Shown: positions 18,481-26,499 of the stretch, piece by piece | How the letters are laid out: each line of letters opens with the position of its first letter | How positions within the stretch are numbered: position 1 is the first letter of the stretch | DNA from: Ornatilinea sp. | GTDB lineage: Bacteria; Chloroflexota; Anaerolineae; Anaerolineales; Anaerolineaceae | Length of the DNA: 50,331 nucleotides | Direction: 5' to 3' | Assembly (NCBI GenBank): GCA_018433975.1 | Contig: JAHDQE010000009.1 | Coordinates: 1-50,331 of the forward strand | The notes under the pieces: generated by a model | Told to the model about the DNA's origin: nothing | Databases searched by the model: none | Seen by the model: only the letters and a program-made list of their open reading frames with translations | Translations under genes and position numbers: made by a program

Positions 18481-19470
18481 TCACTTTGGGAATCGAATGG
18501 CAAATATCGCGCCGCCCTGTGGGTGATTTTTTGCTGTAACCGTCCCTCCCTGTCGTGTTATAACCATCTTGCAGAGAGCCAGTCCGATCCCGTATCCTGT
18601 CGCGCCAGCGTTTTTCCCGCGATGGAACCTGTCAAACAGGCAGGGTAAATCTTCTTTTTCAAAGCCCGCGCCGCTGTCGTGGATGGCAATCTCAATAAAC
18701 AGTGGGTTGTCCGTGCAGATAATCTCAATTTTCCCGTTCTTGCCTATGCTTTCTATGCAATTTTTAAGGATGTTTTGAATTGCTTCCGAAAGCCAATCTG
18801 AATCGCCCTGAATCATCATCCCGTTCGGTGCATCTATTTGGACATCAATATCGTGCAGTTCCATTGGGATTAGGAACGGGCGAAGTGCGGCGCTTATCAA
18901 GTTGTTTACATCTATTTGCTCGCTTTGGAACACCACAATGCCCGCGTCCAAACGGGATAATTTTAATAAGGAAGTTATCAGCCAATCCATCCGCACAAGC
19001 AATTCCTTGGTTTCCCGCACAAATGCTTTCCGTTCGTTTTCATCAGGGTTATTTGCCAGTAATGACAAAATGAGGTTCGCAGATGTGAGCGGAGTTTGGA
19101 GTTGGTGGGCTATGTCGGCCAGCGAATCGGCAAGATGTTCTTTTTCGTTTTTTAGCGCGGTGTTTTGTTCCCGAAGGCGTGATGTCATTTTTTTTATTTC
19201 GGTGTGTAGAATAGAAAGCTCGCCCTCGTCCGATTCAGCAATATACAGATGGTCAGCATTATGAAGCACAAGGTCGATTTGATCTGAAATCCGCGCAATG
19301 TTTTTGTATCGGGCTTTGGTAAATACAAAAAATGCTGTACCAAAAGCGGCGGCAGAAGCAATGGCAAGGATTCCCGCAGCCGTATTTATTACAAAGCCCA
19401 GTATTACAACGATGAGGGCTATTAAAGAGAATAAAATGGCAAACTGTCGAAACTCTCTATTCCGAAGCAT
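18481..19470 (-). CDS. Sensor histidine kinase with short membrane sensor
   Basis: 329 residues. Two TM helices near the N terminus (about 10-27 and 31-49) are separated by only a few residues, so there is almost no outside domain; this is typical of intramembrane-sensing kinases paired with ABC transporters. A charged signalling region follows, then the H-box DIAHQLQTPLTS (phospho-His), N-box IQNILKNCIES, G1 IHDSGAGF, F-box CLFDRFHRG and G2 GYGIGLALC. The start overlaps the regulator gene by 14 bases and is preceded by a G-rich ribosome-binding site. Confidence 0.92.
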   Translation of the reverse strand: MLRNREFRQFAILFSLIALIVVILGFVINTAAGILAIASAAAFGTAFFVFTKARYKNIARISDQIDLVLHNADHLYIAESDEGELSILHTEIKKMTSRLREQNTALKNEKEHLADSLADIAHQLQTPLTSANLILSLLANNPDENERKAFVRETKELLVRMDWLITSLLKLSRLDAGIVVFQSEQIDVNNLISAALRPFLIPMELHDIDVQIDAPNGMMIQGDSDWLSEAIQNILKNCIESIGKNGKIEIICTDNPLFIEIAIHDSGAGFEKEDLPCLFDRFHRGKNAGATGYGIGLALCKMVITRQGGTVTAKNHPQGGAIFAIRFPK

Positions 19471-20143
19471 GCTCGCCCCCCAATCTATACCCCGTCCCGC
19501 GAACGGTCAGAATAATTTGCGGGCTTGCCGGGTCGTTCTCTATCTTCTCTCGCAAGCGTTTGATGTACACGGTTAATGTATTGTCAGTAACAAATTCGCC
19601 CGCAGCGTCCCACAATTCGTCAAGCAGTGTGCTCCTCGTGATAATACTTTTTGGGTTGCTAATAAACACCAGTAACAAGCGGTATTCTAATGCTGAAAGA
19701 AATACCTCGCTGCCATTTTTTTTCACAATGCCGCTTGCCGTATCGACATGAAGCCCGCGAATTTCAAAATTTGATTTCGAACGTCCGCTTTTTCGCAAGG
19801 AAGTTCTAATTCGTGCAATTAATTCGCGCGGACGAAAAGGCTTGGTGATATAGTCATCTGCGCCCATGTTCAGCCCGGTAACAACACTCGCCTCATCACC
19901 GGAAGCTGTCAGAAAGATAACGGGAATATCCTGCGCTTCTTTGATTTCCGTGCAAACTGTAAAACCATTTCCGTCAGGCAAGGAAATATCAATCAATGCC
20001 AGGTCAAATTTATTCCCGACAAGCGCGGCAAGGGCGTCACCCCGCGTAGGGGCGTGAGTGACTGTAAATCCCTCCGAGTGGAGCAAAAGTATAAGGTTTT
20101 TAGCGATTGCCTTATCGTCCTCAACCAAAAATATCCGTTGCAT
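19457..20143 (-). CDS. OmpR/PhoB-family response regulator
   Basis: 228 residues. The N-terminal receiver domain has the acidic pair EDD, the phospho-acceptor in LALIDISLPDGNG, and the conserved Thr and Lys in FLTASG and ITKPF. The C-terminal winged helix contains LSALEYRLLLVFISNP, LLDELWDAAGEFV and the VYIKRLREKIEND recognition helix, ending in VRGTGYRL. Overlaps the kinase gene. GGAGG for this gene lies inside the end of a BlaI/MecI-family gene fragment whose stop is 3 bases upstream, so the two were once translated together. Confidence 0.94.
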   Translation of the reverse strand: MQRIFLVEDDKAIAKNLILLLHSEGFTVTHAPTRGDALAALVGNKFDLALIDISLPDGNGFTVCTEIKEAQDIPVIFLTASGDEASVVTGLNMGADDYITKPFRPRELIARIRTSLRKSGRSKSNFEIRGLHVDTASGIVKKNGSEVFLSALEYRLLLVFISNPKSIITRSTLLDELWDAAGEFVTDNTLTVYIKRLREKIENDPASPQIILTVRGTGYRLGGEHASE

Positions 20144-20146
20144 TAG

Positions 20147-20353
20147 TCAAGACCTCCGTTTCCTTATCCATTCTTGCAAGTTGTCTAAATCTTCATCAGT
20201 CAAATCCTTGTCTTGATGGAGCGTCGACAGCAGACTGATAAATGAGTTTTCATGGTATTGCTTAACAAAATTCCCCGTTTTAAATTGGAGATAATCTCCC
20301 TTTGAAACGAGTGGATAATACAATAATAGAAAGCCACAATTCCCTTTTATACC
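20147..20353 (-). pseudogene. C-terminal fragment of a BlaI/MecI/CopY-family repressor
   Basis: Reading the minus strand into the response-regulator start gives 68 codons with no start: YYPLVSKGDYLQFKTGNFV, then SLLSTLHQDKDLTDEDLDN, LQEWIRKRRS and a TGA at 20147-20149. This pattern (YxPLVSKxDYL, then S-L-x-T-L and LTDED-x-D-x-L-x-W) is the dimerisation end of BlaI/MecI repressors from Clostridia. The N-terminal winged helix that binds DNA is missing; a stop codon closes the frame at 20354. It shows that the module was imported and then trimmed. Confidence 0.6.
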
Positions 20354-20487
20354 TCACCTTTTGAAATATAGAGATGATAATTTTAGTCTAACCTAGAAAA
20401 CGGAGTTGGGCCTTGAAAATGTAATTTGGAAATAAAATATGAGTTTGACCAATAATTTCATAAGGAGGAATTTATGCATGTTTAAAC

Positions 20488-20510
20488 CAAAAACGACCAT
20501 TTCTGGTCGT
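20488..20510 (-). terminator. Terminator downstream of the tRNA-fMet 3' half
   Basis: 7-bp perfect stem (ACGACCA / TGGTCGT) with T5 on the minus strand, 12 bases after the tRNA 3' end. The block including its flank recurs at 4402-4435. Confidence 0.8.
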
Positions 20511-20521
20511 CTGGAAAATAG

Positions 20522-20563
20522 TAGCGGGGATAGGATTCGAACCTATGACCTCCGGGTTATGAG
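20522..20563 (-). tRNA. 3' half of initiator tRNA-Met (CAT); attachment-site remnant
   Basis: Minus strand: anticodon loop CTCATAA (20563-20557, anticodon CAT), 3' anticodon-stem strand CCCGG, variable AGGTC, a perfect 5-bp T-stem with loop TTCGAAT, acceptor strand CCCCGCT and discriminator A. The CCC start of the anticodon stem fits initiator tRNA. The 5' half is absent: from 20564 on, the sequence no longer pairs with any of these stems. The cut is exactly at the anticodon loop, a preferred crossover point for tyrosine integrases. Not a functional tRNA. Confidence 0.85.
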
Positions 20564-20949
20564 TCAAAATCCTGAATCCGTGCCATTTGTGCGGCGGGCT
20601 CTGCAAATCAGCCGACCTGACGAACTCTGGTCCACGCTTGCCGGGCACGCTGCGGTAGCTAATCGATATTCGTATAGTATCTGTTTTACGTGGGTTCGTC
20701 AAGTACTTTTTCTTGCTTTTCTTCATTCCTCTTTCCAATTCAATTTGTTCAAATCTATTTTCTCATGGGGGATGCGTCCTCCCTGATTCAATAATGTTGC
20801 AACACACTATTAGTTTTTGATTTCCCAGTCATGGGTGTTCCACAATCTCAATAAGCCTGCATAAGGTAAGGGCTAATCCTTTCCCCCTGCCCGTCTATTT
20901 GCGCACCTGTTTGCCGGCTTATTTTATAAGGTTCGGAGAGCCATTCAAG

Positions 20950-21540
20950 ATGCCAGGTAAAGATTTAGATTTTTTTATTGCTCAAGATAAAAAGAACCCC
21001 GTTGAACTTCGAGGTTACGTTTGGAAAGTCATTATGGATCCAACCAGGGTCGATGATGATCCGGGGATGTTCTTTGGGAGGTTATTTCGAATGATCGATA
21101 TCCGCCTCAACCGGGACGAGAAATCAACCTGGCCGGAAGGAATCGTGTTTGAACACATTACCTCAGGATGCCGCCTTTCTTATAAAGATGGCTTGTTGAT
21201 GGATCTGACAAATTCCAAAATCATTCAGAAAAAGCCAAGAGTCCGTGATCGCAGCCGGCGGACAGGTTGCAGAAACCAATCTAAAGGTGAAAGTATGGCT
21301 CGAAAACCAAATCAAATTTCATCAATCAGTCAGATGCGTCGATTTGTGTTGATTCGAGTGGAAGACCTCACCGGTGTTTCAGGGACTGGCGAGGTAGCAG
21401 AAGGAACTGTATTTAGCAGCGGCTTGGTAGTCATTCATTGGCTCAGGGAACCTTATGCCATGGGAGTTTACCAGACTCTCGAAGATGTCATTTCTGTCCA
21501 TGGTCATGAAGGTCGAACACAGCTGCAATTTATCGATTAA
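20950..21540 (+). CDS. Hypothetical protein, two-part, first gene of the replicon module
   Basis: About 196 residues that look like two small domains. Residues 1-100 (MPGKDLDFFIAQDKK..., VELRGYVWKV, FGRLFRMIDIRL) are unrecognised. The C-terminal ~80 residues from MARKPNQISSISQMRRFVLI (WLREPYAMGVYQTLEDVISV) form a compact beta-rich unit I have seen only as hypothetical proteins. An internal ATG at 21295, with AAAGGTGA in front, could start that unit separately. ATG 20950 follows GGAGAG. The next gene, parA, starts 11 bases after the stop, so it is probably co-transcribed with the partition genes. Confidence 0.6.
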   Translation: MPGKDLDFFIAQDKKNPVELRGYVWKVIMDPTRVDDDPGMFFGRLFRMIDIRLNRDEKSTWPEGIVFEHITSGCRLSYKDGLLMDLTNSKIIQKKPRVRDRSRRTGCRNQSKGESMARKPNQISSISQMRRFVLIRVEDLTGVSGTGEVAEGTVFSSGLVVIHWLREPYAMGVYQTLEDVISVHGHEGRTQLQFID

Positions 21541-21551
21541 GGAGAAATCAA

Positions 21552-22322
21552 ATGACCACAAAAATCATAACCATTTCGAACCAAAAAGGTGGGGTAGGAA
21601 AGACCACCACCGCCGTAAATCTGGCACATGCTCTCACGCTGAAGAATAAACAAGTGTTGTTGATTGATCTTGATCCACAAGGACAATGCGCAACCAAGTT
21701 AGGCATGGATAGCCAAATGGGAACTTATTATTTCCTGACAACTCAAACAGGCTCCCCAAGTGAAATAACATTTATTCGCCAATGGGTCCGTGACACGGGC
21801 CGCGATTTCTTGCATTTGATTCCAGGTAATTCAATGACCTCCGCTGCGCAAATGATGTTGGGTGTCCAGGATCAACCGATCTCCTATATAAAAGGGCTGC
21901 TGAAAACTTTCACGAAAGATCGGTTTGATTACATCATTTTTGATACATCCCCATCTGTGGGTGGCTTACAGGAACGTGCAATCTGGGCGGCAGACCTGGT
22001 GATTGTTCCTACTGCAACAGAATTCGCATCATTAGATTCTTTAGCGAAGACAGTCACAACCATCCAAACCTTGCGAGACAAAAAGAATTGGCAAGGGGGA
22101 TTGCTGGGGATATTACCTACGTTTTTCGATAGTACCAACGAGTCGCGTGACTCACTTCAGGATCTGCAGGCAACATTCAGCGACAAGGTGCTTTCCCCCA
22201 TTCATCGGGCGACTGTCTTACGTGAATGTTGGTCTGAGGCAAAGACTATTTTTGAGTATGCACCAGAAACGCGGGCTGCCGAGGAATATCAATCTTTAGC
22301 AGCTCTCGTATTGAAATATTAG
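21552..22322 (+). CDS. parA: ParA/Soj-family partition ATPase
   Basis: 256 residues. Deviant Walker A KGGVGKTTTA at residues 12-21, Walker A' LLIDLDPQGQCATKLG, Walker B DYIIFDTSPSVGG, and the tail ETRAAEEYQSLA typical of ParA. These ATPases position replicons or large complexes with a centromere-binding partner. The partner is probably the gene 8 bases downstream. ATG 21552 has AAGGAG in front. Small ParA size without an N-terminal HTH suggests a type Ib or chromosomal-like system carried by the mobile island. Confidence 0.93.
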   Translation: MTTKIITISNQKGGVGKTTTAVNLAHALTLKNKQVLLIDLDPQGQCATKLGMDSQMGTYYFLTTQTGSPSEITFIRQWVRDTGRDFLHLIPGNSMTSAAQMMLGVQDQPISYIKGLLKTFTKDRFDYIIFDTSPSVGGLQERAIWAADLVIVPTATEFASLDSLAKTVTTIQTLRDKKNWQGGLLGILPTFFDSTNESRDSLQDLQATFSDKVLSPIHRATVLRECWSEAKTIFEYAPETRAAEEYQSLAALVLKY

Positions 22323-22330
22323 AGGTCACG

Positions 22331-23026
22331 ATGGCAAGGCGAGACGCATTTACAGGTTTACGTGACCCTAATCCAATAACCGAGGTTGAGAAGGATCAAC
22401 AGCAAGAATCTACTATGATCCCACGCCAGCCCTTGGATTTAATTCCCACGGCACATTTCAGGAAGAAAAGATCCCGTAAGTGGGAACAGGTTCATCGGCT
22501 TGAAACTGTAACGTACCGGGGAATACCTCAGCAGGTTGTGGATTTGATTATCAAAGATGCTCAGTCTCTTTCGGTTCCTAGAGATGAAGTCGTTAGGGCG
22601 TTTCTGGAATATGGCGCAAGACTTTACCGCAATGGAGAGATCAAACTTTTAGCGTACCCCAAGGCGCAGCGAATGACCCTGTACTCTGAAGGCAATGAAG
22701 GAGGCACCATCTTACCTGCTCAAAAACCGACAAACCATAAATGGTTAGCCGATGCATTCCCAGTTCCGGAAAAGAAAGCTGGTGGAACAAGAAAGAAAAA
22801 ATCCAAGAAAGACCATGAAGCTCTTCCCCAATGGGAAATAAGAGTGACATTCCGAATTCCAGCTTTATTAAAGGAAGAAGTTCGGTCGATCGCGCGGAAG
22901 CATACTTTACCGGTCGGAGAAGTTGTCTGTTTCTTCGTTATAGAAGGTTCACAGGCTTTTCACAATGGAAGCTTAATCCTGCAACCGTCTCCTAAGACAA
23001 TAGGGAAGACTTTATTTCTGGAGTGA
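22331..23026 (+). CDS. Putative ParB-analogue with two ribbon-helix-helix-like repeats
   Basis: 231 residues, basic, and not a classical ParB. Two internal segments resemble each other: about residues 60-115 (VTYRGIPQQVVDLIIKDAQS, VPRDEVVRAFLEYGARLYRN, GEIKLL) and about 170-231 (VTFRIPALLKEEVRSIARKH, LPVGEVVCFFVIEGSQAFHN, GSLILQ). Each has a strand followed by two helices, the layout of a ribbon-helix-helix DNA-binding unit; a Lys-rich linker joins them. Placed 8 bases after parA and before an iteron-like cluster, it fits a centromere-binding adaptor. This role is inferred; I know no named family. Confidence 0.55.
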   Translation: MARRDAFTGLRDPNPITEVEKDQQQESTMIPRQPLDLIPTAHFRKKRSRKWEQVHRLETVTYRGIPQQVVDLIIKDAQSLSVPRDEVVRAFLEYGARLYRNGEIKLLAYPKAQRMTLYSEGNEGGTILPAQKPTNHKWLADAFPVPEKKAGGTRKKKSKKDHEALPQWEIRVTFRIPALLKEEVRSIARKHTLPVGEVVCFFVIEGSQAFHNGSLILQPSPKTIGKTLFLE

Positions 23027-23086
23027 TACTAATGGCCTCTGACCTTTCCTGGAAAATCAACAATTTCTTTTTCACTCCAAAAACCA

Positions 23087-23164
23087 CGTCTGCGCCCATG
23101 CTGACGTGCCGCAGACGCATTGCTGACATGCCGCAGACGTTGACGCAGACCGAGTTGCTGACGT
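23087..23164. repeat. Iteron-like repeat cluster, candidate origin or centromere
   Basis: GCTGACGTGCCGCAGACG at 23100-23117 and GCTGACATGCCGCAGACG at 23122-23139 differ at one base and are spaced 22 bases apart (two helical turns). A further CGCAGAC is at 23144, GCTGACGT at 23157, and an inverted CGTCTGCG at 23087. The cluster lies in the gap between the RHH-like gene and the initiator-like gene, where plasmid origins or parS-like sites usually sit. Confidence 0.6.
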
Positions 23165-23300
23165 TGAAACCACAGGAAGCCCGTAAAGGGGTCTTTTCTG
23201 GAAGAAATGGGATAACCACTGTCCTTCCAACAAAGGCTGTAATTGTGCCGTTATTTCGTTTTATTCGATATTGTTTTTTTTATCAATAGGGATTTCTTTT

Positions 23301-25466
23301 ATGAGTGCAGTCGTTGAATTTTCACCTGAAAAAGCCTGGCAAGCGGCAATTGCTAACCTCGAAATGGATATGTCGCGGGCGGCTTTTAACACCTGGGTGA
23401 AGCCAACCCATCTGGTGGATTTTTCCGATGCCACCTTTGTGATCGGTTGCATGAATTCGTATGGCCGTGAGTGGTTAGAAAACCGATTAACGACCACCCT
23501 GCAGCGATTCCTAATAGGGGTGATGAACAAAGAAGTTAAGGTCCGTTTCGTTGTGTGTGACCAGGAAATTGATGATGTGGATGAGATCACTCAGGAAGTT
23601 GATCCAGACCAGGAAGATTCTCAGGACAATCCCATTGAGTTGGATATCCATTACAGCTCCATCCGGAATTACCTGATTGAGCCAAGCCGGGTAGTTCGCT
23701 TACCGGTTTATTACCTGCGCTGGCTGCCATACGTCGGATCACAAATGATTTTCTTGATCATGGCATTGTGGCAGGAATATTACCTGGCGAGCGGTGGAAA
23801 GGCTCGAAAAGGGAGCTGTAAAGTTGCCGTTCGCGCTGAGCGTATTTGCCAATGGGCTGGGATCAGCCGGGCTCAGTTCTTTCGCTTGTTACAACCCGGT
23901 AGCAGTCTGGGATGGTTTGCGAGAAAGATTGACACCGATCATGAAGTAGATAAGCGGTCAGGGAGAGCCAAAAAGTCCTCCAACAAATATGAACTATTCG
24001 ATTCCCCGCTGACACCCGGGGATGCCGAAGACTTGAAGGCTTTTTTGCTTGCTCATGGGATCCAGGATTCCCCTCAGTCCGCTCTGCAATTGGCTGTCGA
24101 CGCGAATCCAAAGGACATCTTGCATTATCCGGCGCGGCTCCCTCAAGAAGAATTCGACAAAATGATTCCACACTATCAGACCGTTCAGGGTGTCATCCGG
24201 GAATTGATTGGTCACCGGCTCGACGGAGAACTTGGGACCCTGGCAGATCAGCTTGCTGACCGATTATTAGGTCAGGGAGATTTTATCCTGGTCACGTGGT
24301 ATTTCCTCAGAAACTGGTTACCGGTTCTCGGAGCAGATGCTGCCATGTTTGTCCTGGTTTTTCGCAATCTGTGCTACTTCAATGATGAGACAGGCGAGAT
24401 CCGAGATGCAGTCTGGATTGAGGGTGGATATCAAGCTATCGCAAATCGTCTAGGGATCAATAACGCTCGGATTGTGGCGAACTGGCTTCCAGCCTGGATT
24501 GAGAGAGGAAAACGAAAGGATGAATTAAGTGATCGTACCGTTGAGGAATTTTCTCGCCGGCAACGTCTTCAGGATCTAATAGCTCTTTTTGTTGAGCGAA
24601 TCGATCATCGGATCAATTCTGAGGGCAGCTATAGCTGGAAATTCAAGGTACAGAGGATTGATCCACTCACTCCACAACATCAAGCCATCCAACAGGCTGT
24701 TTCGTCTCTTTTTGTGAAATCAGAAAGTCATGGTGTTCAGGATGAATTAGATTCTTGGGTCAGTTATTTGGGCAATGATTGTGCAGGGCGTCCCCGAGCG
24801 GAGCGAGTGGGATCTGAGACTGTCAAAACAGAACCAAAGGTTGTTTTGAGACTCTCCGATTTAACCAAGGATTGTTCTGAGCCTCTCAAGGGTATCCTCA
24901 ATGATTGTTTTGCGACGCTCGACCCGGAAGCCAAGGGTTGTTTTGAGACCCTTTTAAAGATTCTCAAAAGCTTTAAAGATTCCCCAAAAGAAAAAGATAC
25001 CTCCTCTACCCAAGATACATCGATTTTGCTGAACGATCCAACCAGTCAATCGGTGGCGGTAGTGACTGATTCGAGGGGAAATTGGTCATTGGATAAATTA
25101 TTGGTGCGCGCAGACAAGAAAAATCGGCAAGCTTTACTCGATCAAGAAAAGAATGCTTTACCTTTTGTATCCTGGGTCATTCATGGTGCTTCCCAAGCCA
25201 ATATCCAGAATCCGTACAGTCTGGCCATTGCCAAGCTAAAAGAGAATCCTGGAGTCGGAGCCGGCGGAGCGAGTGAACGCCTGGCTGAATTACAGCCGCG
25301 AAATCTTGCCCGCCTGATAGAGCAGTCATTCACTTTTTATTCCCCAACAGATCAAAATTGGCGACGGCTTTTTGCAGAAGTGAAAAGGGATCGTATCCGG
25401 CTTTTAGCAGATGCGCTGGGATTGGTTCTGGATATCGAGGAGGAAACAGGTTGGATGAGTAATTAA
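23301..25466 (+). CDS. Replication-initiator-like protein with DnaA domain-I N terminus
   Basis: About 721 residues. Residues ~6-90 (KAWQAAIANLEMDMSRAAF, NTWVKPTHLVDFSDATFVIG, MNSYGREWLENRLTTTL) match the DnaA N-terminal domain I that recruits helicase and forms oligomers. There is no AAA+ module: no Walker A follows. Instead two helix-turn-helix-like stretches are visible (RICQWAGISRAQFFRLL near 200; YQAIANRLGINNARIVANWL near 385), like a winged-helix plasmid initiator, and a long charged C-terminal region. ATG 23301 has AGGGA upstream; an earlier TTG at 23271 is less likely. Iteron-like repeats lie 140 bases upstream. Initiator role inferred. Confidence 0.65.
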   Translation: MSAVVEFSPEKAWQAAIANLEMDMSRAAFNTWVKPTHLVDFSDATFVIGCMNSYGREWLENRLTTTLQRFLIGVMNKEVKVRFVVCDQEIDDVDEITQEVDPDQEDSQDNPIELDIHYSSIRNYLIEPSRVVRLPVYYLRWLPYVGSQMIFLIMALWQEYYLASGGKARKGSCKVAVRAERICQWAGISRAQFFRLLQPGSSLGWFARKIDTDHEVDKRSGRAKKSSNKYELFDSPLTPGDAEDLKAFLLAHGIQDSPQSALQLAVDANPKDILHYPARLPQEEFDKMIPHYQTVQGVIRELIGHRLDGELGTLADQLADRLLGQGDFILVTWYFLRNWLPVLGADAAMFVLVFRNLCYFNDETGEIRDAVWIEGGYQAIANRLGINNARIVANWLPAWIERGKRKDELSDRTVEEFSRRQRLQDLIALFVERIDHRINSEGSYSWKFKVQRIDPLTPQHQAIQQAVSSLFVKSESHGVQDELDSWVSYLGNDCAGRPRAERVGSETVKTEPKVVLRLSDLTKDCSEPLKGILNDCFATLDPEAKGCFETLLKILKSFKDSPKEKDTSSTQDTSILLNDPTSQSVAVVTDSRGNWSLDKLLVRADKKNRQALLDQEKNALPFVSWVIHGASQANIQNPYSLAIAKLKENPGVGAGGASERLAELQPRNLARLIEQSFTFYSPTDQNWRRLFAEVKRDRIRLLADALGLVLDIEEETGWMSN

Positions 25467-25529
25467 GCCAGACGCACTTTGTGGACTACCGAATTCAAAC
25501 AAACATTTATATAAAGGAGACAACAAATT

Positions 25530-25970
25530 ATGGCGCAAGGAAATCTTACATGGCAACGGGGCGACATCACCGGGGATATCTATTTTGACTATCTGCGTCC
25601 CCAGAATCAGGACCCTATCCCTTATGTTCGCCTGTACCTGATGATCGACGGCAGCCCGGAATCAAAACCGGTGAAGGGATTACGAGTGCTGGTCTATGGC
25701 ACCCTGGCTGAATTGGTGTACGGGCATGTCCAGAAAGGCAGCCGGATCGGTGTTGAAGGGCATATTCAACTGCGCTACCGGCCAAACACAACGACCCCTG
25801 TTTTTGAAGTCGTTGCCGAACGAGTTGAATTTATCCGCAATATTGATTATGAACGCGGAAAACAAGTGATCGCAGATTTAAAGCAGCGTGGAAAACGAAA
25901 TTCCGTAACCGATCTGGAAATCATCACACAAATCCTAGAAGTTGGAGAATTGGGTCATGACAGTGAATAA
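25530..25970 (+). CDS. Single-stranded DNA-binding protein-like (OB fold)
   Basis: 146 residues. An OB-fold pattern is seen in GDITGDIYFDYL, YVRLYLMIDG, KGLRVLVYGTLAELVYGHVQ, KGSRIGVEGHIQLR and FEVVAERVEFI, which resembles SSB/PriB order. The acidic C-terminal tip of housekeeping SSBs (DDDIPF) is missing; the tail is a basic helix (KQVIADLKQRGKR) and LEIITQILEVGE. So it is likely an island-specific SSB used in replication or transfer. AAAGGAG lies 10 bases before the ATG. The next gene overlaps its end. Confidence 0.75.
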   Translation: MAQGNLTWQRGDITGDIYFDYLRPQNQDPIPYVRLYLMIDGSPESKPVKGLRVLVYGTLAELVYGHVQKGSRIGVEGHIQLRYRPNTTTPVFEVVAERVEFIRNIDYERGKQVIADLKQRGKRNSVTDLEIITQILEVGELGHDSE

Positions 25971-26499
25971 TCCTAGTGAACCGGAAATCCAGATTTCTGA
26001 AGAAAAACTGCAAAAGCTTGGTTGGATACTATTCGGTCTTGCGGTGTTTTTTACCATTATTGGTGCGTTCGTTTCCCCATTGGATGACCAGGGGAAACCG
26101 GTACTCCTCTTGCCAGAGGTCAAAGCAGTTGAAGATTACAGAAAATCTGCACAAACATGGATTTCTGAGTTGAACACTTTGGATGGCGAGATCGCTTACA
26201 TTATTGCTGCTGACCAACAAGGCGATCTCTTTTCACAGTCCAGATCCGCCCAACAGACCCTCCAGCATGCTGTTGAGCTCGCTCAACAAGTTGATCGGAC
26301 CCGAGTACCCCCAATTGGCATGGGGATGCATGAGCAAATGCTCTCGACAACGCTGAGTTATCTTGAAGCTGCTCGCAGCGCTTTACAGTGGGTCAGCGCG
26401 CCAGAGCAAGAAAATCAGGACCAGGCTATCCAATTACTTGAAGATTCTCGCCAGATGAAATCGGAATTGGAGAAAAACAAGTGGTTGATCTCACGTTAG
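25957..26499 (+). CDS. Single-TM hypothetical protein
   Basis: About 180 residues: short acidic N terminus, one TM helix (LGWILFGLAVFFTIIGAFV, about residues 22-40), then a helical extracytoplasmic part rich in Q, S and A. It overlaps the SSB-like gene by 14 bases and the following gene starts inside it, so the three are translationally linked. ATG 25957 is preferred over a TTG 15 bases earlier. No family recognised; it may tie the island's DNA machinery to the membrane, but this is a guess. Confidence 0.55.
   Translation: MTVNNPSEPEIQISEEKLQKLGWILFGLAVFFTIIGAFVSPLDDQGKPVLLLPEVKAVEDYRKSAQTWISELNTLDGEIAYIIAADQQGDLFSQSRSAQQTLQHAVELAQQVDRTRVPPIGMGMHEQMLSTTLSYLEAARSALQWVSAPEQENQDQAIQLLEDSRQMKSELEKNKWLISR

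Noticed and set aside
20464..20490. Strong AAGGAGG ribosome-binding site with ATG-CAT-GTT-TAA
   Set aside because: The reading frame is three codons; likely a chance or a scar from a lost gene start, not a gene.
20564..20760. 5' half of the tRNA continuing to the right of the 3' half
   Set aside because: The bases after 20563 do not pair with the anticodon stem and show no D-arm or acceptor partner.
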